This document shows, in pieces, positions 1-9,059 of a stretch of DNA of 22,265 nt. The DNA comes from Phycisphaerae bacterium (GTDB taxonomy: Bacteria; Planctomycetota; Phycisphaerae; Phycisphaerales; SM1A02), in the NCBI GenBank assembly GCA_002591705.1, contig PAAB01000013.1:33519-55783 (forward strand), written 5' to 3'. Below the pieces are notes generated by a model. The model was not told where the DNA came from, ran no database searches, and saw nothing but the letters and a program-made list of their open reading frames with translations. Position 1 is the first letter of the stretch, and each line of letters opens with the position of its first letter. Both the position numbers and the translations under genes were made by a program.

Positions 1-407
1 AGCATCTGATCCAGCGCCATGGCGCCGGCCGCACCGAACTCCACCACATCCACCACCGCCCCACCGCTTCCGTCGCTGGCCCATCTGCGGTTGAATTGAT
101 CGATGGCATCGATCTGCTTGTGGAACGGACTGTCGGCCGTCGGGGCGACGAGGGCGCTGATGACCCAGGGATCCTCGTCGACATCGGACGGCAGCATTCC
201 CGTGGCCGCCGTCGCGAACTCGTCGAGGCGGGCGACCGGAACGATCACGCGACCGAGCATCCATCCGTGCTCGGAGGCGAGGCCACGCTTCCAGGATCGA
301 ACCATGTGATCCATGTCGAGTCGTGCGGGAGGAAAGAGCCCCGCAAAATCGATCAGGCCATCCATGAGGATCGAGAGGGACGCCTTGGGGCGAGAAAGTT
401 CGTTCAC
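1..407 (-). CDS. Conserved protein of unknown function, N-terminal part (runs off window)
   Basis: An open frame with no stop runs from a GTG at 407 to the left edge, giving about 135 residues. The GTG shares bases with the gltX stop (GTGA at 404-407), so the gene is probably translationally coupled to gltX and is the last visible member of the minus-strand operon. The N-terminus carries a DFAGLFPPA segment (residues 20-28), followed by GWMLGRVIVPVARLDEF, a pattern I associate with a conserved family of unassigned function in planctomycetes and other bacteria. No signal peptide, membrane span or catalytic motif is visible in this part. The missing C-terminus could change the picture. That the frame is coding is well supported by the coupled start and uninterrupted reading; no function is proposed. 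Confidence 0.75.
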   Translation of the reverse strand, partial: MNELSRPKASLSILMDGLIDFAGLFPPARLDMDHMVRSWKRGLASEHGWMLGRVIVPVARLDEFATAATGMLPSDVDEDPWVISALVAPTADSPFHKQIDAIDQFNRRWASDGSGGAVVDVVEFGAAGAMALDQM

Positions 408-2077
408 GCCGACACCTCCGCCTGCAAGTCGGCTCGGGCATCCAGACAATGACGAATGCGTTTCAGTGAACGATCGCGGCCGAGAATCATCAGCGTATCG
501 AAGATCGGTGGCGAGATCGTCCCGCCGCTGACCGCGATGCGGATCGGCTGGGCGATCTTGCCGACCTTTCCGTCGGCCCTCTGCTCCGCAAAGGAACCGA
601 TGAGATCTTCAAGCGATTCGGCGGTCCAGTCGGCGGACTCGAGAGCCGGAAGGATCTCCTCGAGCAGGTCGAAGCCGCACGGGGCACCGTTGAGCAGTGC
701 CTTGCGAACCGGCTTGGTCGGCGACCAGCGAAGCGAGGAGCACGGTTCGATGAAGAATCGTCCACTGACCAGGGGGTCCAGCAGCGTCTTCGATCGCTCG
801 TGATTCGCCACCGCGAAGCGTTCGAACTGCGTGTCGTCCATCCGCTCGAGGAACTCCGGATGATCCGAGGCGCAGAAGTCCCGGAGCATCCGGTGGAACT
901 CGTCGGACTGGAGGGCCTGGATCGCATCGAGATTGAAGGCCAGCAGCTTCGCACGATCGAACTTCGCAGGACTCTTGAGCACCCGATCGAGTGAGAAGTT
1001 CCGACGAAGGAAGTCGGCATCGAACTGCTCGCGATCGTCTCCCGGGGACCACCCCAGCAGTGCGAGGTAGTTGACCACCACGCCGGGCAGGTACCCAGCC
1101 CGCCGGAAGTCCTCCACGTCGATCTCGGGCAGGTCGACGTCCAGCACCTTCGCCAGGGCGGTCGCGTGGGAGAGGTCCAGTTGACGGTCCTTCGATTCGA
1201 GCCATCGGCCCCAGACGTCCTCCGGCACCACCGGAACCCCGTCGACGCCCGGAGGCGGCGAGTCGATGCCGCGTTCGCGAACGGCGGTCCGCAGCGCCTT
1301 GTCCTTGTCCCGCTTCGACATCTTCGAGCCGTCGGGGTTGAAGATCAGCGAGAGGTGGGCGTAGGTCGGATGCTCGTAGCCAAGGGCGGACTGGAGCACC
1401 AGATGCTTGGCGGTGTTGTTCAGGTGCTCCTGGCCGCGTACGACATGGGTGACATCCATCAGGGCGTCGTCGACCACCACGGCGAAATGGTAGGTGGGAT
1501 ATCCGTCCGCCTTGCGGATGATGAAGTCCTCGAGCTCGCCGTCGGGAACCACCACCTCCCCCAGCACCTCATCGTGGATGACGATGGGACCGGCGGGAAC
1601 CTTGAACCGGATGACGTGCGGACGCCCCTCGTCGATCCAGGCGGAAACCGTCTCGGGATCGAGTTCGAGCGCGGCGCGGTCGTACTTGTAGGCGATCTTC
1701 GCGGCCCTCGCCTCCGCCCGCTTGGCCTGCAGTTCCTCGGCCGTCTCGAATGCCGGATAGGCAAGGCCGGACTCGATCAACCGGTCGAATTGGGCCGAGT
1801 AGATCTCGAGTCGCTGGGACTGCCAGTACGGACCGGTGTCCCCCCCGCCATTGCCTCCGTGCTCCGGGCCCTCGTCCCAGTCGACGCCGAGCCATTCCAG
1901 ATCGTCACAGAACCCGAGCCCGGCCTCGGCGGAAGATCGTTTCCGGTCCGTATCTTCGATTCGAAGCAGGAACCGGCCCTGCTCCCGACGGGCCAACGCC
2001 CAGCAGAACAGTGCGGTCCTGGCTCCGCCAACATGAAGGTGGCCGGTCGGACTCGGTGCGAATCGCGTGCGAAGCAT
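404..2077 (-). CDS. gltX: Glutamyl-tRNA synthetase
   Basis: Class I aminoacyl-tRNA synthetase of 557 residues that charges tRNA-Glu (possibly also tRNA-Gln) in the cytoplasm. The HIGH-type signature FAPSPTGHLHVGG lies at residues 6-18, the LLRIEDTD segment at 37-44, and the KMSKR loop at 252-256. The C-terminal anticodon-binding domain ends in a typical GKIAQPIRIAVSGGTISPP stretch (505-523). The frame is open further upstream, but ATG 2077 is chosen because the family N-terminus (MLRTRFAPSPTG) begins exactly there. The gene lies 23 bp after the pssA stop and overlaps the next gene by GTGA, so it is mid-operon. Oddity: about 60 residues (257-318) separate KMSKR from the GYLPG block, where the usual enzyme has only a handful. 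The length is therefore above the usual ~470-500 residues. Confidence 0.97.
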   Translation of the reverse strand: MLRTRFAPSPTGHLHVGGARTALFCWALARREQGRFLLRIEDTDRKRSSAEAGLGFCDDLEWLGVDWDEGPEHGGNGGGDTGPYWQSQRLEIYSAQFDRLIESGLAYPAFETAEELQAKRAEARAAKIAYKYDRAALELDPETVSAWIDEGRPHVIRFKVPAGPIVIHDEVLGEVVVPDGELEDFIIRKADGYPTYHFAVVVDDALMDVTHVVRGQEHLNNTAKHLVLQSALGYEHPTYAHLSLIFNPDGSKMSKRDKDKALRTAVRERGIDSPPPGVDGVPVVPEDVWGRWLESKDRQLDLSHATALAKVLDVDLPEIDVEDFRRAGYLPGVVVNYLALLGWSPGDDREQFDADFLRRNFSLDRVLKSPAKFDRAKLLAFNLDAIQALQSDEFHRMLRDFCASDHPEFLERMDDTQFERFAVANHERSKTLLDPLVSGRFFIEPCSSLRWSPTKPVRKALLNGAPCGFDLLEEILPALESADWTAESLEDLIGSFAEQRADGKVGKIAQPIRIAVSGGTISPPIFDTLMILGRDRSLKRIRHCLDARADLQAEVSA

Positions 2078-2100
2078 GGTGTGGTTCCGGATTGATGGGG

Positions 2101-3048
2101 TCAGGCCTGAGCAGCCGTGCCCGGATAGGCCTTGATTCTCGAGACGAGGTACACGACAGGTCCGGAGCATGCGTAGAGCAGAAAGACGAACGCAAGCGTC
2201 TCCTGGAACCACCAGATGAACATCACGACCACCACCGCGATCCAGGCGGTGTACCCGAAGCTTCGGTTGACCCGCAGGTACCGGTTCGTCGCATGTCGAT
2301 ACGGAATTCCGGAGATCATCGCCAGCGCGACCAGCAGCGTGATGAACGGAATTCCGTAGGTGATCACATCCATGGATCCGATCACGAAGGCCGGGGGCGC
2401 ATCGACTTTGGCAAGATGCTGATGCAGCAGAACCAGACTGGCGACCGTTCCGGCGGCGCCGGGCGAGGGCATCCCCCGAAAGGTCATGTGGTCACCGAGC
2501 CGACCCGCAGCCGTTTCGACGTTGAATCGGGCCAGCCGGAGTGCGGCACAGCAGATGTAGAGTGCGGCGATCGCCCAGCAGAGCCGGCCCAGCAATCCCG
2601 AGGAACCGGGCTGCATGATCGTCGCCGCACCTTCGGGGCCAATGGTCAGGCTGAAGGCGTGCAGCATGATGAACGACGGAGCGACGCCGAAGGTGATCAT
2701 GTCCGCAAGGGCGTCGAGTTGCCCCCCGATCTCCGTCACCCCACCGGTCAGCCGGGCGACCGAACCATCGACACTGTCCAGGATGATTCCGAGCAGGATG
2801 AGCAGACAGGCCAGAGCCAGACTCGACATGCCCCAGAATCCGATGCTGTCGATCGGCCTCGTCGCGCAGTAGATGGCTGCAAAGCCGGCAATGAGGTTGC
2901 CAAGCGTGAACAGCGTCGGCCAGACACCGGTGGGCCCCAACGCCCGGAGACGTCGAAAGCTGCGACGATCTCGGGAGGGCCCCGTCAGGGACCATTCGTC
3001 CCGGTTCTCATCGACGTCATTCTGTTCGAAGCGAACCCGCATCCGCAC
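2101..3048 (-). CDS. pssA: CDP-diacylglycerol--serine O-phosphatidyltransferase
   Basis: Integral membrane enzyme (315 residues from GTG 3048, or 313 from ATG 3042) that makes phosphatidylserine from CDP-diacylglycerol and serine, the first step toward phosphatidylethanolamine. The CDP-alcohol phosphotransferase signature D-x2-D-G-x2-A-R-x8-G-x3-D-x3-D is complete: D91, D94, G95, A98, R99, G108, D112 and D116. Several hydrophobic segments flank it (about 45-62, 73-90, 165-180, 230-245 and 260-300). The first ~40 residues are charged and probably cytoplasmic. The signature alone would also allow another CDP-alcohol transferase such as PgsA, but the overall layout fits the PssA branch. The start lies 6-12 bp after the lipoprotein stop. 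A TAGAAT box sits exactly 6 nt before ATG 3042, a possible internal leaderless promoter. Confidence 0.88.
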   Translation of the reverse strand: MRMRVRFEQNDVDENRDEWSLTGPSRDRRSFRRLRALGPTGVWPTLFTLGNLIAGFAAIYCATRPIDSIGFWGMSSLALACLLILLGIILDSVDGSVARLTGGVTEIGGQLDALADMITFGVAPSFIMLHAFSLTIGPEGAATIMQPGSSGLLGRLCWAIAALYICCAALRLARFNVETAAGRLGDHMTFRGMPSPGAAGTVASLVLLHQHLAKVDAPPAFVIGSMDVITYGIPFITLLVALAMISGIPYRHATNRYLRVNRSFGYTAWIAVVVVMFIWWFQETLAFVFLLYACSGPVVYLVSRIKAYPGTAAQA

Positions 3049-3054
3049 ATTCTA

Positions 3055-3843
3055 TCAGGACTCAGGCTGCCGCTCAGCCCGCTCGAAGGGACCCGGCCGG
3101 AGGGGACGCAGGCGTCCGGGGGTGAAATGCGGAATGAACACCAGAAAATCGGACTCCTCCGCATCGGAGTCGACGGTTTGAGCCAGCAGAGCCCCGCCCA
3201 GGGTCCGGGTTTCGTCACCGGAGGGGATCCCTTCGGCCTCGTTTTCGACGACCGGGAGCCCGTCACCGCCGATGAGCACCAGGCATCGTCCGTGCCGGAG
3301 AATCGATTCCATGCGCAGCCCCTGCTCGCGCACCAGTTCCACCCGGGATTCCGACCCGACCAAACGGTCGTAGCCGATCAGCGGCATGGATTCGACGTAC
3401 ACCACGGGACCGTCCTCCATCATGGTGGACCAGGTCCGTCCCGGCAACGCCAACCAGGCCTGCTGGGAGTCGACTGGCACCCGTTCCGGCATCAGGTTCT
3501 GCCAGGTAAACGACTGGCCGATCCAGCGGACGCTGCTCGGATTCTCGTTGGACACGACGTCGACCAGATCCTCCAGGCGGTCGAGATCGAACTCGTAGTA
3601 CTCCAGCCCTCTGAGCACCAGGGCATTGGAGCTCGCGAGGCGGGCCCCGAGTCCGTTGAGCGCCCGACGCACCTCGTCCCGGTCAGAACGCAGGGGATAG
3701 ACCCGGACCTCCAGACCGTCGCCGACGATGGCCGGCGACGCCGAACGCTCCCTGAATTCAGGCACCGTATGGGGGACGTTCGCAGCGCAGCCCGCCATCA
3801 GCAGGAAGCCTGTAGCCGCCAGACTGCATGCGGTCCGATTCAT
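3055..3843 (-). CDS. Predicted lipoprotein of unknown function
   Basis: A 262-residue protein with a short basic N-terminus, a hydrophobic stretch and a lipobox LMAGC (Cys19), so it is expected to be exported and lipid-anchored. ATG 3843 overlaps the stop of the upstream LOG-family gene (ATGA, 3840-3843), which supports this start and suggests translational coupling. The mature part is soluble, rich in acidic and arginine residues, and has no repeats or catalytic motif that I recognise. A segment around residues 110-170 (WIGQSFTWQNLMPERVP, then GRTWSTMMEDGPVVYVESMP) looks like a beta-rich folded domain. It sits between a cytoplasmic nucleotide-binding protein and pssA, which is consistent with an envelope role but does not prove one. 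I do not recognise the family. Confidence 0.85.
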   Translation of the reverse strand: MNRTACSLAATGFLLMAGCAANVPHTVPEFRERSASPAIVGDGLEVRVYPLRSDRDEVRRALNGLGARLASSNALVLRGLEYYEFDLDRLEDLVDVVSNENPSSVRWIGQSFTWQNLMPERVPVDSQQAWLALPGRTWSTMMEDGPVVYVESMPLIGYDRLVGSESRVELVREQGLRMESILRHGRCLVLIGGDGLPVVENEAEGIPSGDETRTLGGALLAQTVDSDAEESDFLVFIPHFTPGRLRPLRPGPFERAERQPES

Positions 3844-4886
3844 TCATCCCCCGCCATGCCGCCGGATTCGTTGATCCGATCGATCAGCTGCCGGACCCGG
3901 GACCAGCCACGGCGATGATGGTGGAAGACGAGACGGGGAAGCTCGAGGTGATCCGACTCCTCGGGCAGGGCATCCGACTGCTCGATCGATCCGGTGTGCA
4001 CCAGATCGGCGAACTCGTCGTTGAGAGCATCGAGGGCCTCGCCGGAAAGGCGGTGCCGAAGACGGATGACGAGGTGATCACCCACGTACCGCTTGGAATG
4101 GAAGACACGGTAGAAGTCGAGGATGTGACGGCACCCGTCCTCGGGCGACGACGCCCGATGAATCAGGCTGTAGTCCTCGGGACTGATCCAGCCGTTGTCG
4201 CCCAGATTCTTCTCGACGTAGTTCATCCAATGTTCCCAGTACACCCCGCCTTCGCCTTCCATCAGGACCACCGGAATGAGATTGGACTTTCCGGTCTGGA
4301 TCAGCGTGAGCGCCTCGAACAGCTCGTCCTGGGTTCCGAAGCCCCCCGGAAACACCGCGACCGCATCCGCATGGGCCATGAACATGACCTTGCGGGTGAA
4401 GAAGTACCGGAAGCTGATCAATTTCGGATCGCCCTCGATCACCTCGTTGGCTGCGGTCTCGAACGGGAGTCGGATACGCAGGCCGAAACTGGCGTCCCTC
4501 GTCGGCCCCTCGTGCCCAGCCTTCATGATGCCGTCGCCGGCGCCGGTGATGGCCATCCAGGACTCCTCCGCCATGAGACGACTGAAGAGTCTCGCTGCGG
4601 TGTAGTCCACGTGGTCCTCAGGGGTCCGGGCCGATCCGTAGATCGAGACCTTCCGGATGCCCTTGTAGTCCGCGAAGACGCGCCATGAGGAACGCATCTC
4701 ACGCAGCGCGTTCGTCATCATCTTCATCTGACCGGTGTCGCATCCGTCGTCGAGCAGACGGACCGCCGTGCGGATCATGTCGGCGGCGAGCCTTCGGTCC
4801 AGCTCCGAACCGCCATCGGTCAGTCGGTCGAGGAGACCTTCCGCTTCGACTCGGTAGGCATCGGGTTTTCGTGATCTTCGCGACAT
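3840..4886 (-). CDS. LOG-family (TIGR00730-type) Rossmann-fold protein
   Basis: A 348-residue cytoplasmic protein with the LOG / lysine-decarboxylase-like nucleotide-binding motif PGGFGTQDE at residues 180-188. SIYGSART (81-88) and MAITGAGDGIMKAGHEG (111-127) form the first half of the fold. Family members are phosphoribohydrolases acting on cytokinin-type or ordinary nucleoside monophosphates; the substrate here is unknown. It is much longer than short LOG proteins (~190 residues), with an N-terminal helical extension (1-75) and a C-terminal arm (250-348). ATG 4886 is preferred because a TGGAG ribosome-binding site lies about 9-13 nt before it and the upstream in-frame extension overlaps the previous gene's end. 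A perfect TATAAT lies in the region of the AsmA stop codon. The gene starts 22 bp after the AsmA-like gene and overlaps the lipoprotein start. Confidence 0.9.
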   Translation of the reverse strand: MSRRSRKPDAYRVEAEGLLDRLTDGGSELDRRLAADMIRTAVRLLDDGCDTGQMKMMTNALREMRSSWRVFADYKGIRKVSIYGSARTPEDHVDYTAARLFSRLMAEESWMAITGAGDGIMKAGHEGPTRDASFGLRIRLPFETAANEVIEGDPKLISFRYFFTRKVMFMAHADAVAVFPGGFGTQDELFEALTLIQTGKSNLIPVVLMEGEGGVYWEHWMNYVEKNLGDNGWISPEDYSLIHRASSPEDGCRHILDFYRVFHSKRYVGDHLVIRLRHRLSGEALDALNDEFADLVHTGSIEQSDALPEESDHLELPRLVFHHHRRGWSRVRQLIDRINESGGMAGDE

Positions 4887-4907
4887 GCGTCTGTACTCCA
4901 GTCGACG

Positions 4908-4913
4908 ATTATA
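4908..4913 (-). promoter_or_regulatory. Candidate internal promoter -10 box (TATAAT) before LOG gene
   Basis: A perfect TATAAT on the minus strand overlaps the stop codon of the AsmA-like gene and lies 21 nt before the LOG gene's ATG at 4886. Transcription from it would give a leader of about 15 nt that still contains the TGGAG ribosome-binding site. No good -35 box is seen 16-18 bp upstream, so this is a suggestion from one hexamer only. Confidence 0.35.
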
Positions 4914-7900
4914 GTGGGGACACCCAGGTCGAATCTGCATCCGGCGGTGACTCGGGGAACGGTATGACGAACACGTCCGGATCCTCGATCCGTCCTTCGA
5001 CGCCGATGGCATAGAACCGGTCGAGCACCACTCCGATCACATCGCTCAGAATCGCCCAGCTCGAACGTGGACGCAGCACGGCGTCGATGCGCTTGGACGA
5101 CCAGTCGAAGGAACCGGATCCGGTCAGCGAGAATGCCACATTGTCGCCCATGTGACTCTCGATGCGGATGTGGTCGAGCAGGATCTCGTCGCCGATCGTG
5201 TGGTAGTCCACGCTGACGAACTGCGGCGCTTCGACGACGGGCATGCTGAGCTGGAGGATCTGGTAGACACCGACCAGAACGGGAAGCGGTCCCATCTCCC
5301 CCTCGTAGAGTCGGATCTTGCCGTGTCCGACTCGATCATCGTCGCCGTCGATCGCGCCGGTCATGGACATGCCTGCGTACAGGCGTCCGTCGATCCGTTC
5401 GGATTCACCGCTCGAGTCGTCGTCACCAAACAGTGCCGACAGCGTCGAATCCGCCACCAGCACCTCCAGCCCCCACTCCCGGTCGCCCTCCAGACCGAAC
5501 TCGCCCGAGGCATGCAGCTCTCCTCCCGCCATGTCCCCGGTCAGCGATATCAGCTCAACGGTGGACCGCACATCATCCAGCCGGAGCGCGACGTCGACAT
5601 CGTGGATGATCTGATCCATCGCCTCCATTGCACCGAGAGCTCCCTCGAAATCGACCTCCGTGGCGACATCGGCGCCGGCCCGCACCCGCAGGCCCATGCG
5701 GCCATCGATTCCCACCAGGGGAATTCCGGCGATCAGGGCTGCGTCGTGGAAGAGCAGGTCACCGTCGAAGTCCACGCTCGTATCACCCGTTTCGGTATCC
5801 ACATCAAGTCCGAGCCGACCACTGCGGATCGACGTCCCGTCCCCGTCGTCGTACGAGACGGCATCCAGCACCGCAACCGCCGAATCGGGCAGGACGGCCT
5901 CCGCATCCGGGGAACGGAGACGACCGTCGTAGTCGAATCTCAGATCGGCCCGCAGCCTTCGGCCCGGCACGATGTCTCCGGACACCACGAATGCGCCACC
6001 CTGGCTGACACCGGAAAGCGATTCCAGGGACAGGTTTCCGTTGAGGGCATCGAGTGAACCGCCGTCGAACTCGAGCGAGATCCCGGTCCCCCGATACAGA
6101 ACATCGAGGTAGTCGGGTTCCAGCGAAAATTCCCATTGAAGCGGACGGCCCGGAACCAGTTCGACATCGACATCGGCGGCGAATCGACCGCTCATCTCCG
6201 CCGACCGATACACCCGTGCCGCCTCTGCTCCCGAGAAGACGTCGAGGAGATCCGGGATCATCGGGGACTGGAACCGTCCGTGCTCGACCTTGGCCCGCAC
6301 CGAGACCTCATCGATTCGATCCATCCACGCCAATGATCCCGCAAGGGTGTACTGCCCATCGATCTGGTCGCCGGAACGGCCGTCGATCATCAGATCCTCC
6401 AGCGAGAGACCTCCCGATTTGATCCGGAGCGCCCCACCGGTGATGCGGATGCCCTGCTCCACGCCCAGCGCTTCGAACTGGATGTCCGCCTCGTCGATCC
6501 GAACCGAGACCGAATCGCTTCCTTGACCGCGGACATCCACGTAGACATCCATGGTGCCGGACGGCACCCATCGATCGTACAACTCGCCCAATACGCTGCG
6601 GGTCTCTCCTTCTGCCAGGTCCAGGAGACGTTCCTGCATGATGTCGCCCCTGACTTCCGCTTGGAGCCTCGTCAGTGGCGGGTCCGCAAGGTGATAGATT
6701 CCGCTCAACCTGAAGTCGATCGCATCGTTCGCGGCCATGCACTCGACGATCTCCACCTGCTGCTCGGTGGCGAAGATCGTCAGGTCGCCACCTTCCAGCC
6801 GCAGGCCTCGGGGCCAGAACGCTGCCGGCGCTCCGATGATTCGTGAGAAATGATCCCGCGGCCGTACCGAACCGTCACGAATCCGGATGAGCAGTCCGAA
6901 CTGGGTCCCGCCGAGCGAGTCCACCTCGACCGTGCCGGCCACGGAGAGCAGTCCCTCGGCCTCCAGGGCCTCGATGAGATCCGATGCCTCGGGAGCCACG
7001 CGATCCATGGCCCGAATCAGATCCCGGGTCATCGGCTCGCCGACCACGTCGAGGTCGAGGATCCCCGACGACTGCTGGTCATCGGTGGGCAGATGGATCG
7101 CACCGCGGACCGTGCAGACCGTTCCGGACGGCGTACTGAACTCCACCACATCGGACCCGTCAGGCCCGACAAGCGTCAGGACGTCATCACGCCAGTCAAT
7201 CGAACCGGCCGCGAGGGTGATCGGATAGGGAAACGAACTCCATGTGAGATCCAGATCCTCGAAGAGGATCCGCCCCTCGAGTCGGGTCGGCTGGTTCGGA
7301 CCCGGAGACCGCAGAATGTCCAGGTCCAGACCCACCACTTCGTGTTCGTCGACCCGTTCGGCGTAGACGCGGGCCCCGTGTCGACCGAAGAGGCTCCGCA
7401 GGGTGGACGCCGCCTCGTCCGGAACGGCATCCATCAGGGTGGCGTCAAGCGGAAGATCGACGGCGGTCAGGCTGAGACCCACTTCGGAACCGGACCGAAG
7501 CGGCACCACGCGCCCCTTGATGCCGATCCGTGAATCTCCCGCCCCGGCCGCATCGAGGGAATGCACCGTGACGGTTTCCGCGTTGAACTCGATCTGTGCA
7601 TCGAGGTCCTGCAGCGGATAGGGAAATCCCTCGTAGGCGCCCGAGGCATCGGTGATGCCGACTCGTCCCTCGAGCTGGTAGTCGATCACCTCGTCGCCGC
7701 TGAATCGACCGGTGGCCAGCAAGGCGATGCCGACGTCGCAGGTGCGTACGTCGAACATGTCGAGTATCTGCGCCACGATCTTCGGAAGATCCGCACGGTT
7801 GGCATCACCGGGTTGATCGCCGAGGTGGAACTTGTCCGTGCGGAGATCCACCACGAACGACCGCTCCGCACCGGGCCGGGCACCGATCGGATCGGTGATG

Positions 7901-8985
7901 GCCAGATCAAGCTCGAAATCCACCGCGGCCAGACGCAGTGCGGGATCCCCGAGGAACCGCCCCCGCAGACCGTCGATGCGGAAGCTCTTTCCGTTGTACA
8001 TCAGCACGCCACGTTCCGCGATCATGCGGGGGATGCCGTGCTCCACGGTGGAAATCCGCTGATCTTCGAACCGGGCCCATTGCGAGTCGAGTCCGAGCTC
8101 GGACGGGAACGACATCTCGACGTTCTCCAGCGATGCCGAAAGCCGTGGACTCTCTCCTCGGGCGACCCCGAACGAGATCTCGTGCACGTCACCCTTGATG
8201 TCCATCTTTCTGCAGTACTCGCCGAACACTCCCGGAAGAAAGGCCAGTTCGTCGGCCAGATCGATTCCGGTCACGACCGCATCGAGCGACATGCCGGACC
8301 GATCGAATCCACCCTCGAGCACGACGCCCCCGACGCCATCGTCCTGTGCGAGTTCCCGCAGGGTGATTTGATAGCTTTGCGGGGCTTCGCCACGCACGGC
8401 CTGCCCCTCGAACTGCCGCTCCCCGGTTATGCGAACCGCTTCCCCCTCGAACTCGCCCACCTCGAGAGTCAGTCGACGAAGCAGGATGCGATCCGGAAGA
8501 CCGATCGCCCCGGTTTCCGTGCCACGGCCTTCGCCCGCGACGCCCTCCTCACTGCCACCGGCATCCGAGAAGAGGCGGCCGACATTCACATCCAGCGGGT
8601 CGTCGACACTGGTCGTGATCCGAAGAACCGCCCCGTCGACGTCGATCGACGTGACCGGAGGACCACCCCCGAACACCAGGGCGGACGGATTGACCTGCAA
8701 CTGAAGTCGTTCGATGACCGCGATCTCACCCGCCGGACCGGCCAGATCCGGAGCCCGGATCGATATTCCCGCGAGTTCGATGTCGCCCCAGCCGAGCCAC
8801 GAAGCGGACTCGACATCGACGACGCCACCGACTCGGTCGGAGAGGCTGGACTCCAGGACCGACACCAGCACCGCCGATCTGGTGAGCAGCCAACCGCTGA
8901 CGGCAAGCACTGCCGCCGTGATGAGACAGAGCCAGGTCCCGATCAGGACGACACGTCGAAGTCGTGATTTGGCGTGGGCTGGCAA
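4909..8985 (-). CDS. Large AsmA-like / YhdP-type envelope protein
   Basis: A protein of about 1358 residues with a basic N-terminal tip (KSRLRR), one hydrophobic membrane segment directly after it (about residues 12-34), and then a very long extracytoplasmic beta-rich body. The body has recurrent short strands, DGG/GG turns and glycine-aspartate loops, and ends in a conserved-looking block (MSMTGAIDG, then GPLPVLVGVYQILQLSMP, then IRIESHMGDNVAFSLTGSG). This architecture matches AsmA/YhdP/TamB-like proteins, several of which bridge the envelope and help move phospholipid or assemble the outer membrane. The assignment is from layout, not from a unique motif. The start is uncertain: TTG 8985 puts the basic tip directly before the membrane segment, while the frame stays open to a GTG at 9072, inside the divergent epimerase gene. 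First gene of the minus-strand operon; pssA downstream fits a lipid/envelope theme. Confidence 0.85.
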   Translation of the reverse strand: MPAHAKSRLRRVVLIGTWLCLITAAVLAVSGWLLTRSAVLVSVLESSLSDRVGGVVDVESASWLGWGDIELAGISIRAPDLAGPAGEIAVIERLQLQVNPSALVFGGGPPVTSIDVDGAVLRITTSVDDPLDVNVGRLFSDAGGSEEGVAGEGRGTETGAIGLPDRILLRRLTLEVGEFEGEAVRITGERQFEGQAVRGEAPQSYQITLRELAQDDGVGGVVLEGGFDRSGMSLDAVVTGIDLADELAFLPGVFGEYCRKMDIKGDVHEISFGVARGESPRLSASLENVEMSFPSELGLDSQWARFEDQRISTVEHGIPRMIAERGVLMYNGKSFRIDGLRGRFLGDPALRLAAVDFELDLAITDPIGARPGAERSFVVDLRTDKFHLGDQPGDANRADLPKIVAQILDMFDVRTCDVGIALLATGRFSGDEVIDYQLEGRVGITDASGAYEGFPYPLQDLDAQIEFNAETVTVHSLDAAGAGDSRIGIKGRVVPLRSGSEVGLSLTAVDLPLDATLMDAVPDEAASTLRSLFGRHGARVYAERVDEHEVVGLDLDILRSPGPNQPTRLEGRILFEDLDLTWSSFPYPITLAAGSIDWRDDVLTLVGPDGSDVVEFSTPSGTVCTVRGAIHLPTDDQQSSGILDLDVVGEPMTRDLIRAMDRVAPEASDLIEALEAEGLLSVAGTVEVDSLGGTQFGLLIRIRDGSVRPRDHFSRIIGAPAAFWPRGLRLEGGDLTIFATEQQVEIVECMAANDAIDFRLSGIYHLADPPLTRLQAEVRGDIMQERLLDLAEGETRSVLGELYDRWVPSGTMDVYVDVRGQGSDSVSVRIDEADIQFEALGVEQGIRITGGALRIKSGGLSLEDLMIDGRSGDQIDGQYTLAGSLAWMDRIDEVSVRAKVEHGRFQSPMIPDLLDVFSGAEAARVYRSAEMSGRFAADVDVELVPGRPLQWEFSLEPDYLDVLYRGTGISLEFDGGSLDALNGNLSLESLSGVSQGGAFVVSGDIVPGRRLRADLRFDYDGRLRSPDAEAVLPDSAVAVLDAVSYDDGDGTSIRSGRLGLDVDTETGDTSVDFDGDLLFHDAALIAGIPLVGIDGRMGLRVRAGADVATEVDFEGALGAMEAMDQIIHDVDVALRLDDVRSTVELISLTGDMAGGELHASGEFGLEGDREWGLEVLVADSTLSALFGDDDSSGESERIDGRLYAGMSMTGAIDGDDDRVGHGKIRLYEGEMGPLPVLVGVYQILQLSMPVVEAPQFVSVDYHTIGDEILLDHIRIESHMGDNVAFSLTGSGSFDWSSKRIDAVLRPRSSWAILSDVIGVVLDRFYAIGVEGRIEDPDVFVIPFPESPPDADSTWVSPL

Positions 8986-9049
8986 GGATGAGGCACCGGA
9001 TGCGAATCCAACGGAACGAGGGTAGTGTACCTCTGCAAGCAACGATTCA

Positions 9050-9055
9050 GGAGGT
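9050..9055 (+). promoter_or_regulatory. Strong Shine-Dalgarno site of the epimerase-like gene
   Basis: GAGGAGG-like sequence (core AGGAGG within caggaggtttcc) lies about 5 nt before ATG 9060 and fixes this start against earlier in-frame codons. It is one of few near-perfect Shine-Dalgarno sites in a window where many genes have none. The same stretch would lie inside the divergent AsmA-like gene if that gene began at GTG 9072, which argues for the shorter AsmA start. Confidence 0.8.
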
Positions 9056-9059
9056 TTCC

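Noticed and set aside
1750..3918. 722-codon open frame on the plus strand across gltX, pssA and the lipoprotein gene
   Set aside because: It is antisense to three well-supported genes, has no recognisable domain and a composition rich in Arg/Gly/Asp/His, as expected from the complement of high-GC coding sequence.
7561..8967. 468-codon plus-strand frame inside the AsmA-like gene
   Set aside because: Antisense to a long continuous AsmA-like frame with membrane segment and family layout; the plus frame has no start signal or domain.
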